DNA of 64,000 bases. Source: Fremontodendron californicum. Lineage: Eukaryota > Streptophyta > Magnoliopsida > Malvales > Malvaceae. The stretch is taken from positions 12,444,001 through 12,508,000 of the forward strand of contig JAULJL010000028.1 of NCBI GenBank assembly GCA_030761205.1. Direction: 5' to 3'. Position numbers and translations under genes: made by a program. Under the pieces are notes generated by a model, which ran no database searches, was not told the DNA's origin, and saw only the letters and a list, made by a program, of their open reading frames with translations. Of this stretch, positions 36,901 to 44,705 are shown piece by piece. Each line of letters begins with the position of its first letter. Positions within the stretch are counted from its first letter, which is position 1.

Positions 36901-37357
36901 TTTTTTTTTTTTTTTAATCCTTGTAGCAACGATGCAGGGATGAAAATGTGAGGCATGGGTAAAGAAGCTTTTTGCTCGTCTCTCTCGAGTCTTTAGTTCA
37001 ATTTGGTTATTTCGATTTTGGGATATTTTTTTGGTCGATTTGATCGATTTTACAAGTTTATTTGATTTAATCGGTTTTAAGAAATTTTGAAACTAAACCG
37101 ATTGAATGTTCACCCCTAGTCTTTAGTAAACCTATTGTCTTTTTTGAGTCGTAATGAGAGCTTGACAAAGATGACAGAAGCTAACTAAAAATTGTTGTAT
37201 ATTTCTTGCATAACCATAGATGGAGGTGCAGCTTAGCGAAGAGAAGGATTTTGTGCAGCAAGACAAGCAGCAGATTATCCAGGACTTGAAGAAGCTATTT
37301 TTGCAGCCTATCCGGGAGAAATTGCTTCAGTTTGAACAGGAACTGAAAGATAGGTAA
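18672..37357 (+). CDS. AHSA1-domain protein (Aha1-like Hsp90 co-chaperone), 202 aa, six exons
   Basis: Exons: 18672-18848, 18983-19036, 19108-19188, 19496-19565, 19653-19741 and 37220-37357. All junctions are GT/AG and join in frame, with TAA at 37355-37357. The protein opens MENGGAEKQQGQG and SYTYWVREA. It then has the Aha1 N-terminal features: GSVWNRAGTWEEKNLNSWA, a VEIADVTKCVGDAFL strand and VGYTYELTLKIQGEW. It ends in a charged helix, REKLLQFEQELKDR. Aha1-type domains bind the Hsp90 middle domain and stimulate its ATPase. This protein is shorter than full Aha1 (about 350 aa) and lacks the C-terminal START-like domain, like the small plant homologue I recall as Arabidopsis At5g58110. Introns 1-4 are 71-307 bp; intron 5 is 17,478 bp and full of transposons. 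The ATG follows a purine-rich leader and no upstream in-frame extension is needed. Function is inferred from the fold family only. Confidence 0.85.
19876..21384 (-). repeat. 3' LTR of Athila-like element
   Basis: This 1,509-bp LTR is homologous base for base to 25267-26743, with scattered substitutions and a few small indels. It starts at TGTTGTCGATTTTCA (19876, plus strand view) and ends at GAGTTATTACA (21384), next to the polypurine tract complement CCCCCAAACTT. Confidence 0.9.
21385..22862 (-). other. Internal 3' region of Athila-like element where pol is missing
   Basis: About 1.5 kb of AT-rich sequence lies between the protease tail and the polypurine tract. No reverse transcriptase, RNase H or integrase motif is visible in any frame. 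Short frames here are random. Confidence 0.6.
22863..25161 (-). pseudogene. Gag-protease remnant of Athila-like gypsy element
   Basis: On the minus strand a gag start lies at 25161 (MVEANETKTLREYEVP). Capsid segments follow at 24865-25161 and 24238-24771, containing FSGLPNDDPNAHIVNFLEVC and WERYKDLLRRCPHHGIPDW. A zinc knuckle of spacing CX2CX3HX4C (CEYCGEGHNSDIC) sits near 24330-24370. Protease is at 23135-23611 with the active-site box CDLGASINLMPLS, and a tail reaches 22863. Frame breaks and stops separate the pieces, so no intact polyprotein is made. The DLGAS protease box and knuckle spacing are typical of Athila-type plant gypsy elements. Confidence 0.85.
25267..26743 (-). repeat. 5' LTR of Athila-like element
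   Basis: This 1,477-bp LTR runs from TGTTGTCGATTTTCACTACG (25267, plus view) to GAGTTATCA (26743). It adjoins the primer binding site on its left and target duplication GGTAT on its right. The frame at 26219-26590 is not a gene: it is LTR sequence with a shadow in the partner LTR. Confidence 0.9.
26973..27347. mobile_element. MITE with TIRs, Mutator-type, TSD TTTATTATA
   Basis: This is a 375-bp element with about 37-bp inverted ends (GGTATAATGATAAATTTAGC against GGCATAATGACAAATTTGGC, continuing TCTCGAA(C/T)TAT). It is flanked by the perfect 9-bp duplication TTTATTATA (26964-26972 and 27348-27356). A 9-bp duplication fits Mutator-like elements. No coding sequence. An empty version of the site exists at about 32586-32600. 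Confidence 0.88.
27515..28965 (-). mobile_element. LTR fragment, left arm of inverted pair
   Basis: This is a gypsy LTR fragment in minus orientation. Its reverse complement aligns with 29725-31170 over nearly the whole length: ACATGAGT(C/T)AC..TTA(A/G)TGCCTTA, GGCATTTTAATTGTAA, AAGCATGACTAA, GGCAGTAGCTAAAATCACC, GAGCTTGATGATCTTGG. It is also related to the 2700-4100 part of the LTR at 2318. It carries no LTR termini, so it is truncated at both ends. Confidence 0.75.
29020..31830 (+). mobile_element. LTR fragment, right arm of inverted pair
   Basis: This is a plus-orientation gypsy LTR fragment. The part 29725-31170 mirrors 27515-28965. The part 31170-31830 continues the LTR (TGGCCGAATG-like, AGAGAAACACAT) in parallel with 4100-4960 of the first LTR. 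The part 29020-29725 resembles the solo LTR near 12800-13800 (AAAATTGGGG, AAAATGCAATTTT motifs). A (TA)n microsatellite of about 37 bp sits at 30869-30907. No LTR ends or target duplications were recognised. Confidence 0.7.
31831..34448. other. AT-rich intronic DNA
   Basis: There is no gene. It holds the second half of the broken tandem repeat (see 26905-33000) and then A/T-rich sequence. Points of structure are a GC-richer block at 33450-33600 with CCCTCCCACCGATGGGAGGG (a short perfect-stem hairpin) and several GGATATT(C/G)..AATATCC blocks at 33785-34010. Confidence 0.6.
34458..35726. mobile_element. Mutator-like non-autonomous element with internal cargo, TSD TTAATTAAA
   Basis: The element is 1,269 bp, flanked by perfect 9-bp TTAATTAAA (34449-34457 and 35727-35735). 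Ends are long imperfect inverted repeats of about 150 bp: GGTCAAATTGTATAATTCGT against GATCAAATCGTGCAAATCAT, both followed by TCTTGTAC. AATCCAATT(A/G)TTAACAGAGTTA is shared further in. The centre (about 34790-35400) is less AT-rich and unlike the surrounding intron. It includes a 105-codon open frame (34861-35178) that I do not recognise and a 17-bp tandem duplication of GGTCACTTGCATCAGAT (34875, 34892). The layout resembles Pack-MULEs, but no source gene was identified. Confidence 0.8.
35736..37219. other. AT-rich intron end with hAT-like foldback relative
   Basis: A block at 36166-36350 (GATCCATTTGGATGGGCAGTG, then repeated GTGAGATT motifs) is a diverged relative of 10848-11060. At 36740-36880 there is an inverted pair around ATTGGTGCCAAAAAGTGACCC with flanking CTCACCGTG. 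The rest is AT-rich filler up to the acceptor at 37219. No gene is seen. Confidence 0.5.
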
Positions 37358-39840
37358 ACTTTGGTTTTTGATGAAATTTATTATTAGACTGTAACTGTAT
37401 TCTGTCATCTCTGTTGTTAGCCACTGCTCATTGGATTTTATGTAATGGAACATAAGATTGTTAAGGAGGCAATAATGTTGAGATCAAAGATGGTAGGATT
37501 GCTTGCCTTGCCGGCATATGCTTAAATGTACCACTTAATTGAATTTTTCCATAAATATTTTTGTCTTATGTTCTCTTTGCATTTGATTTATCTTTTAACA
37601 CATCCATTACAAAAAGGATAGTGCATCACTGCTCAGCTAATACGTGTCATGCTTAATTTAGTTTTTATAAGTTTTCGTAAATTTTTTACACAATTTATAT
37701 TTATTTAATCTGATCATATATATATATAAGTAAGATTAACCTATAAGTGTAAAATTAATTAATTTACACGTTTTCATAATTTCATTTACAATTGATATTT
37801 TAACAAATCGATTGTTGGATTTAACAATATAATTGCATTTGTCGTGCATGTAAAATATTTCAATCGGTTCGAAATTTATACTATTTTGATTGAGAATATC
37901 AAAATTTTAATATATGTTTAATGGTTGAGATTTTTATAAATTAAATAAATAATTAAACATTTTTAATTTATTTCATATGCACAAGTTACAGTGACAGATC
38001 TTGACATTTGATTTTGAGAGGTTAAATAAAATTATATTTTTTATTTTCATTAGATGCATTTCACGAATTTTTTTAAATATAAAATATATATGCACAAGTT
38101 ACAGTGACAGATTTTGACATTTGATTTTGAGAAGGTTAATTAAAATTATATTTTTTATTTTCATTTGATGCATTTCACGAATTTTTTTAAATATAAAATA
38201 TATATGCAAATGATATATTAATAAAAAAAATAAAAAACTCATAAAATATATAAATTTTAGAGATTCATAAATTTACAAATCTATTATCAATTTAATTTTC
38301 ATAAAATCTCAACAAGTGAAAACATCAAGCTTTGTAAAGGAATAATTTTTCATAAGCGATTAAGATAAATCAATTTATATAGCATTATAACAGAAATTAA
38401 AAAAAAAAAAATTATCTCAAATTTTTGATAAAACACAAAAGGTTTAAGATTATTCATACGAAAACAAGAATATATGTACATATATATTTATTTTTTTTAA
38501 ATCCTTAACAACAATTTTAGCTTTCTAAAGACAGTTGAAAAATGGTAACTCAAATGATTAAGCAAAACAAATTGAAAACGGTTACAAAGATATAGAATCA
38601 AATTGAAATATATAAAAAGAGAAGTTATGTTGAGAAAACTATAAAATCAATTTGGTTTTTCTTAAATTTACATGATTGTGACTTAATATTTATGACAAAT
38701 TTATTGATCTTAAGAGTTTTTAAATAAGGACCGGTGGATTAATTAAATAGATAAATAACAATATTATTTAGCTTATTTTCTCAATGCATAAAATTAGGAT
38801 AAAATTAAAAAATAATAATTTTAATTTGGAGGGATCACTTTAAATATATTTAATGTAAATACATATTCATATTAGGGGGATTTCAAAAAGTTTGGGGGCT
38901 TCCACTGGCCCCCATTATCATCCTCTATTGACAAGCTACATCGTTTATTTATGTATATCATTTAATATATAAAGATATAAAATTAACTAAAATATAGCGT
39001 TTATCATCAATATTTGAAATGTAATTGTATGATTTTAATATATTTTTTAAAGATTTTATTAGATATTTTAATTTTTATCATAATTTTTTCATTCAAACAA
39101 AAGTTTATTATATCATTGATATAAGAAAGATGATGAAAAACTTGAAATGTGACTAAATGAATATGAGTGCTACATGTTTACTCTACTTAAACACTTGAGT
39201 TGTTATATATACCTAATAATTGTATAACAACTAGCTATCGACGTTATGAAGTATGCTAGTCACACAACCTATTTTTTAGTATGGGTTTTTGCAGAGAGAA
39301 AAGATATAATTCTCTTAAAATTGATTACGAGAATATAGTACCCGAGCAGAAGATTTAAAAATGATGGATCAGGGTCCGCCCATAATGGGTGGAACCCGAT
39401 CCAATTGATCCAAGTGGATCAAATAAACTACCAAAAGACAAATTATATTTTTTGGTTTCAAACGTACGACATAGTTGCCTGGGATTCAAACATGTTTGAA
39501 TCCTAAGCAGTTGCATTATAAAAAGGAAGTTTAACTTCCATTTTTCATCCGATCCTTCAGAATACTATCGAAAAAAAAAACAATTTTCTCTCATCTCTCA
39601 AACTCTCTGCAAAAAGAAAGGAAGAACTTAATGTTGTGGAAGTTGAACAATTTTCGGTTGGTGATCTTGTTACTGATCAGTTAAACAAACCGTTCATCTT
39701 AAATTGATCCTATAAGTATTAATTTCGCTTTTATATCTAGATTATACTAATTTTAATCTTCAAAAAATAATGTCCATAATAAAATAATAACAATATTTTT
39801 TTTGAAAATTTAAAAACTAATAAAAATAGGGTGGAGTGGT
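37358..39840. other. 3' flank of AHSA1-like gene and AT-rich intergenic DNA
   Basis: The first 250 bp are the likely 3' UTR, with T-rich and TTGTAATG-like sequence but no sharp poly(A) signal. The remainder is low-complexity. A TE-like scrap at about 38870-38935 (GGGGGCTTCCACTGGCCCCC) is a short palindrome often seen in decayed plant elements. No coding sequence is recognised. Confidence 0.55.
37980..38203 (+). repeat. Two-copy tandem duplication, period 112 bp
   Basis: Copies are 37980-38091 and 38092-38203. Both carry GCACAAGTTACAGTGACAGA, TTGACATTTGATTTTGAG and GATGCATTTCACGAATTTTT. They differ at only a few positions, so the duplication is younger than the surrounding decayed DNA. Confidence 0.9.
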
Positions 39841-40892
39841 TAGGGGTGTAAATGAGACACCTATGTTCGCAAGCTACTCGAGTTTGACTCGAAAAAAACT
39901 CGAATTTTATTCGGTCATTATTGAGTCGAGCTCGAATTATCGAACGAGCCGAGTTCGAATATCTTAATACTCGATTTAAGTGACTCGTAAACTTAATCAA
40001 ACTTTTTATTTTATAATATATATTTTAATATTAATTTATTATTTTACCGTTAATATATACATACTAAAAGCCCAAAACTTAAGTTTTTTTTCCCTTGTCT
40101 TCCCCTCACTCTCTCAGCCGCACTACCTTTTCTCCCTCATAGTCTCACTCTCACCTTCTCTACGTCACAAGTTGGACTCTGCCTCGTCCATCTCCATCTC
40201 CTTTCTCTTCTCAATCCTTATTTCCCAGATCCACCATACAACACTCAAACACCGCTTTTTCCCCTCTCACTCTCATATGCCTAATTAGCTCCTTTTTGTT
40301 TCTGAGATTTTTGGAATTCTTTTCTCAATTTTTAGGTTTTTAGTTGCTTTGGTCAGTGCTTTTGACTGCATTTTGAAGCCTTCCAGCTTGGGATGGCTCC
40401 TGTTTATATAGCATTCTTGTGGTTTATGGGTGACGATAATGAGGCAAAGAAGCCTTGAGCTGGGTGGGAACGGGAGGAAGATGATTTGGCAAGGGGTGCC
40501 CAGGAGCATACGAGACAGTCATCGAAAGGTTCGTGACAGTTTTGATGGTCTCATTATCCAACGCAACATGGCTTTGTTCTTCTCAGGGGAAGATAGGAAA
40601 GAATTGAAGTTTAAAGAGTGACAGGAAGGATATGGAAAGAGCAGTATTTGGGTATTGTCTATGCAATCTCCCCTGATTCTATTTTGTTGTAATAGCAAGG
40701 TATTTTTTAATTCTAATTTGTATATGAAACAAGTTTGAACTCGAACTCGAGTATGTAAATTGAGTAAACGAGTCAAACTCGAGCTTGAAAAATAGTATTC
40801 GGTTGAGCTCGAGTGAAGTTTTGAGCAGCGAGTATCGAATCAAGCTCGAGCTTCTCATTATTCGAGTTCGGCTCGGCTCGATTACAGCCCTA
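39841..40892. mobile_element. hAT-like non-autonomous element, about 1.05 kb, with unexplained cargo
   Basis: The ends are TAGGGGTGTAAATGAG (39841) and ATTACAGCCCTA (40892, inverted TAGGGCTGTAATCGAGCC). Both are followed inward by repeated CGAGCTCGA/ACTCGAGTTT motifs typical of plant hAT MITEs. The flanks share GAGTGG (39834-39839, 40893-40898), a weak or decayed 8-bp duplication. The middle (about 40085-40620) is less AT-rich, with TCTC-rich and then coding-like sequence (63-codon frame 40430-40621). I do not recognise it, and it may be captured host DNA. Confidence 0.65.
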
Positions 40893-41389
40893 GAGTGGAC
40901 GAAGCAAAGTGGTTATAGATTTAATAAATATCAAAAGAGGCGGATGGTATTTATATTTAATACCCGAGAGGGAACGAGACGAGAGATATTCCAAAAACAT
41001 GGTAGGGGTGGATATGAAAAAATTTGTCTCGTCTCACTCTATTGTCATCCCTAGTATGCAATAGATAATGTTAAAATAAAAAAACCTGGATTGCAAAAAA
41101 ATTCTATAACTTTAAAATATGGGGAAAAGCTCAAACATATAGATTGTTTAATACAAAAGTCTTATAAAGTTTATTATATAAATGAAATTTGTTTAAGTTA
41201 TGATTTTAAGTGAAATTCTAAACAATTATTATTACTTAATAAATTTGTTCCCATTTGAGTATATATATCCTGTATGTATCTGTCCGTAAGCTTAATTCTG
41301 TATTTTTCTAGTTCTTTTGTGTCAAGAAAATGAAATTTTGATGGAGAAAATGTGAAATTAATAATTTTTTATAATGATAATAATAAAGA

Positions 41390-42095
41390 GAAAAGAGCAA
41401 CATGAGTTGGCTGAGGAGTCGTACGAATCTGTATTCATAAATGAAATGGTGGAAGTCGGCCTATGTTTGATTGAATTCCTTGGTTGATAGGAGCACTTGC
41501 ATTGGGTCGAAGAACAAATCTCGATCCATCAATAAAATGGTTCAAGTCAGCTTAACGGGTTTGTTGAGCCTATTGAGCCCGTGAAGCCATAAAGTCCAGT
41601 AGGGACGAAACGAGCCCAGCAAGTCAGTCTAAGGTCTAGGTCCAACCCGGCGATCCCAAAAATCATCGGTGCCACGTCTCGGGACACGTGGACGTCTGCC
41701 TCTACCCCAGTGATCACATCATTAATCACCTCGGCGCCCACATGAAGTAGTGCAATGCATTAAATGTCGCAGCCTCTCCTCGATGGGCACTAAATGCGAC
41801 CGTCTCCTCGGCGAGGCCCCTCGAGGCCATTCACTCTCAATGATCAACTAGAATCGGACACGTGAAACCAAGCAGGTCGTCCGAACAAGTATATATATCC
41901 TCTTCGGGGACTGCCCAAGGTAATGTCTCTTTCTAAGAACTCTCAACTCTTTCTCTCTCTCCCAGAACATCTTCTTCAAACATTGACTTAGGCATCAAAG
42001 CGTGTCTCTGAGCTCAATCTCCGACGCTCTCTGACTCTCCTTTTTTGCTCGCAGGACCTCAGACTACCAGGAGGATCACATCAACACAAATAGAT
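41390..42095 (+). mobile_element. LTR-like relic
   Basis: This block is distinctly GC-richer than its surroundings. It has a TATA-like AGTATATATATCC at 41888-41900 followed by CT-rich leader sequence, the usual layout of an LTR promoter and R region. No polyprotein is nearby and ends are not certain (3' end near ATCAACACA, 42090). It is probably a solo or truncated LTR. Confidence 0.4.
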
Positions 42096-42112
42096 ATTAA
42101 CAGGGTTAAAAG

Positions 42113-42210
42113 TAGAGGTGACAAAATGAATTTAAATTTAAAATTTCGTCTAAAAAACTTTAAATTTATTTAAATTCAAATATGAACCCGAACCCGTCCA
42201 ATTGCCCCTA
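42113..42210. mobile_element. 98-bp hAT-type MITE, TSD GTTAAAAG
   Basis: The element is TAGAGGTGACAAAATG...CCAATTGCCCCTA, flanked by perfect 8-bp GTTAAAAG (42105-42112 and 42211-42218). The termini are the same as those of the 1.1-kb element at 60898-61982, so the two belong to one family. Confidence 0.85.
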
Positions 42211-43885
42211 GTTAAAAGTGTTGGTGCTTTGCTAAAATGGCCATAATCGAGGCCTTATTTTGCGGTCAGTCCTACAACAACAGACAGAGACAGGCAGCTA
42301 CAACAGATTTCATTCACTATGGAGAAATTGTTTTAGCATAAAGCCAATAAACGACAAACATAATGAAAAAGTATAAACAAAAATTATTGAAAGGTCAATC
42401 AAAAGTTTTAGTATAAAAATTCATAATTTATCTTTATATATATATATATATATATATAAATTCAGTATTAAAAAAAATTGTCCAAAGTAAGATATTCGAA
42501 ATAGTACTTTTTTTTTATCTCATCTTACTCGTTATTGCTTATGTAGTTATGTTGAATTTTTTATTTTTTTAAAAATATTCATATGTCATTTTTAAATGAT
42601 ATCCACATTGTTCATAAATATTCATTTTTGACTTAGATAATTTTTTATAATTTAATTCATAACAATTTTAACATTGAACCCACAAATGTTTGTATAGATC
42701 GAGATGATGATGGTGCAAATACATTTCGTACTTTTAACCCAATTCAAGCCGAAGAAACTTATTCAATGGCCACTGCTAATCGATTTTGGTCCCAAATTTT
42801 TTGGGTTGCTTTTTTCAATAAATGTTGACACTTGGATAGCGTCATTCAAATTATATGAAAAATATTTTAAAAAATTAAACATACCAATATCAAAATTTAA
42901 AAAAATTAAAAATACCAATATAAAATATATATTCGTATCTAGATCTATTAATGACCGGATAGTTTGCCTGGTTTGAGTAAAAGTTTTGGTGATTCAGACC
43001 GGTCCGACCCCAATTACTATTCATCTATTAAAAATTTAATTTTTTTATTTAAATTTAATTATAAATATTAATATAAAAATAATTTTTTAATTTTTTATTA
43101 TTATTTTAAATAATAAACCGAATCAAAAAATCAAATCACAGCTCAATTTGACCCATGAATAAATCCATTCGTATCCAACACTCACCGTACCTTTCTAGGC
43201 CATACCTTTCAATCTCGGCAATCTCGTCTTAGTCATTGTCAGAGTGGGCAATTAATGTCTCCCCCGGCCTGTTGGCATCAGCACCAATTTTCTATTTTTG
43301 TTAAACCATAGTCAATGGCCGTTTATTTATGTCTTGTGAGGAGAATCCCAATCAAAAGCAGCCAAATCTGCCCCTTTAGAACTTCCGCCTACTTTGAATA
43401 TTGATTATAGAAATTACAAAACATTTGTGAAATTTGTGGGAAACTTCATTACCAATGCTTCTGATCTGACCAGTTCCACATCAATGAAATGAACAAGCGT
43501 GTGCAGCCAGCTAGAGAAGCTTGTTTCATTCACCTCATCATATCTTATATTCAAAACAGCCAATCACACTACATTCATCTTAATAACATTTTCTTGCCCA
43601 AAAAACACAAAACATTCTTCCAATTCTATATGCTATTTGCTATTTATAATTTAACAAATTAAATAGCCTCAACCTCAACCTCTTTGGGTTGGTTTCTCTT
43701 GCATCTGTGTTTTTCCTGAAGGCTTTAAAGTTGAAAGGTCCGACTTCCTTTCTCTCCTCTCTCTCTCTTTGTTATGTATCAATATTATGTTTTACAAATT
43801 TCTTTGGCTGTATATGTTCATATATATGTTTTGTGCTAAACATATACATTTATATCTAATGGAGATTACAAATTGCTATTCTGAT
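42211..43885. other. Intergenic DNA and likely distal promoter of MYB-CC gene
   Basis: There is no gene. It contains a (TA)n run (about 42438-42459) and AT-rich sequence. From about 43140 the base composition is more mixed, ending in a CT-rich tract at 43738-43775 that could be a transcribed 5' leader exon. A plausible splice donor GTATCAAT lies at 43777. The promoter itself was not pinpointed. Confidence 0.45.
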
Positions 43886-43891
43886 TGAACC

Positions 43892-44080
43892 TATGTTACT
43901 CGAACTCGAATATGAGTGTCGGACATGGATATGTGTCGGATGATACGAGTATGTTCAATTTTTTTCAAAATTTTCATATATTTGTAAGGTCTTTGGAAGA
44001 TCATATCAATATACCAATATCCGGATATACGTCGGATACGGATATAGATACTTTAAAAAAATTAAGAGTCGGAACAACCT
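43892..44080 (+). mobile_element. MITE of the TATGTTACT family (copy 1)
   Basis: It starts TATGTTACTCGAACTCGAAT and contains GTCGGACATGGATATGTGTC, the hallmark of a dispersed family with further copies at 44202, 45528, 48283 and 55440. The 3' end (GAGTCGGAACAACC) is diverged and no clear target duplication was found. Confidence 0.6.
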
Positions 44081-44201
44081 CTTTTCAAGGTTTTCATATA
44101 ATTGGTGAGGCTAACTGTTCTCTATATGGCTATAACAATTCATCATGTCATGCAGCACTATGTTCCTTGAAATACTTGCTAACCTATTAAGGATCCAAAG
44201 T

Positions 44202-44367
44202 TATGTTGCTTTGACTTTTCATTTTTCTTAAAATATTTGTATCCGACACATATCTGGACATGGGTACGGAGATATAATCCTCCACAGACCTTCCAAAATT
44301 CATGAAAATCTTGGAAAAAATTAAATATACCCGTAGTTGACGCTCACATCCGAATCTAAGTAACTTA
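44202..44367 (-). mobile_element. MITE of the TATGTTACT family (copy 2), near-perfect 10-bp TSD
   Basis: The element runs TATGTTGCTTTGAC to CTAAGTAACTTA. It is flanked by GATCCAAAGT (44192-44201) and GATTCAAAGT (44368-44377), nine of ten identical. It is inverted relative to copy 1, so the two together make a foldback in the leader region of the MYB-CC gene. Confidence 0.7.
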
Positions 44368-44425
44368 GATTCAAAGTGCTTGGCCAGGTATTTTCATACA
44401 TATATCAAAATAGAATAGTTTAAAG

Positions 44426-44609
44426 CATGATTTAAATAGCGGGCGCAATGTGATATTACGGTCGTTATTTTGTGGTTTCGACTCCTTTCATCGTCGATAT
44501 TCATGACCAATATTTACCGTAATTGATCGTGGTAGCATTCATTACGTCCGCAACCACGATTAATACGATGCGACTGAAAACACGTTCGCTATCGCAATTA
44601 AAATCCCTG
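44426..44609. mobile_element. 184-bp hAT-type MITE, TSD GTTTAAAG
   Basis: Ends CATGATTTAAATAGCGGGCG and CGCAATTAAAATCCCTG (inverted CAGGGATTTTAATTGCG) are flanked by perfect 8-bp GTTTAAAG at 44418-44425 and 44610-44617. It lies 50 bp upstream of the splice acceptor before the first coding exon of the MYB-CC gene. Confidence 0.8.
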
Positions 44610-44659
44610 GTTTAAAGTACTAAGAGTTTTCAAAGTCCTGGTATTTTTTTTTTTGGCAG

Positions 44660-44705
44660 AAAGAGAAAAGCCCATAAGTATCAGAAGGAAAGTGTAAAAG
44701 GAGCG
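44660..44705 (+). other. 5' leader end of MYB-CC gene after an upstream intron
   Basis: A strong acceptor (T13GGCAG) ends at 44659. The 46 bases to the ATG at 44706 contain no stop in the coding frame, and this is the first ATG in the exon. A leader intron of about 0.9 kb back to the CT-rich region at 43740-43777 is likely. Confidence 0.5.

Larger units (their letters stand above)
19742..37219 (+). other. Intron 5 of AHSA1-like gene, 17.5 kb, transposon-filled
   Basis: The donor is CAG|GTATGA at 19741/19742 and the acceptor is ATAG| at 37219. The reading frame is in phase 0 across the junction (ends DDLQ, resumes MEVQLSEEKD). The intron contains the Athila-like element 19876-26743, a Mutator-type MITE 26973-27347, an inverted LTR-fragment pair 27515-31830, AT-rich tandem repeats to about 33000, a Mutator-like element 34458-35726 and a foldback relative near 36166. 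Confidence 0.8.

Noticed and set aside
40430..40621. 63-codon frame as an independent gene
   Set aside because: It lies wholly inside the hAT-like element, lacks support for splicing or homology, and is described as cargo only.
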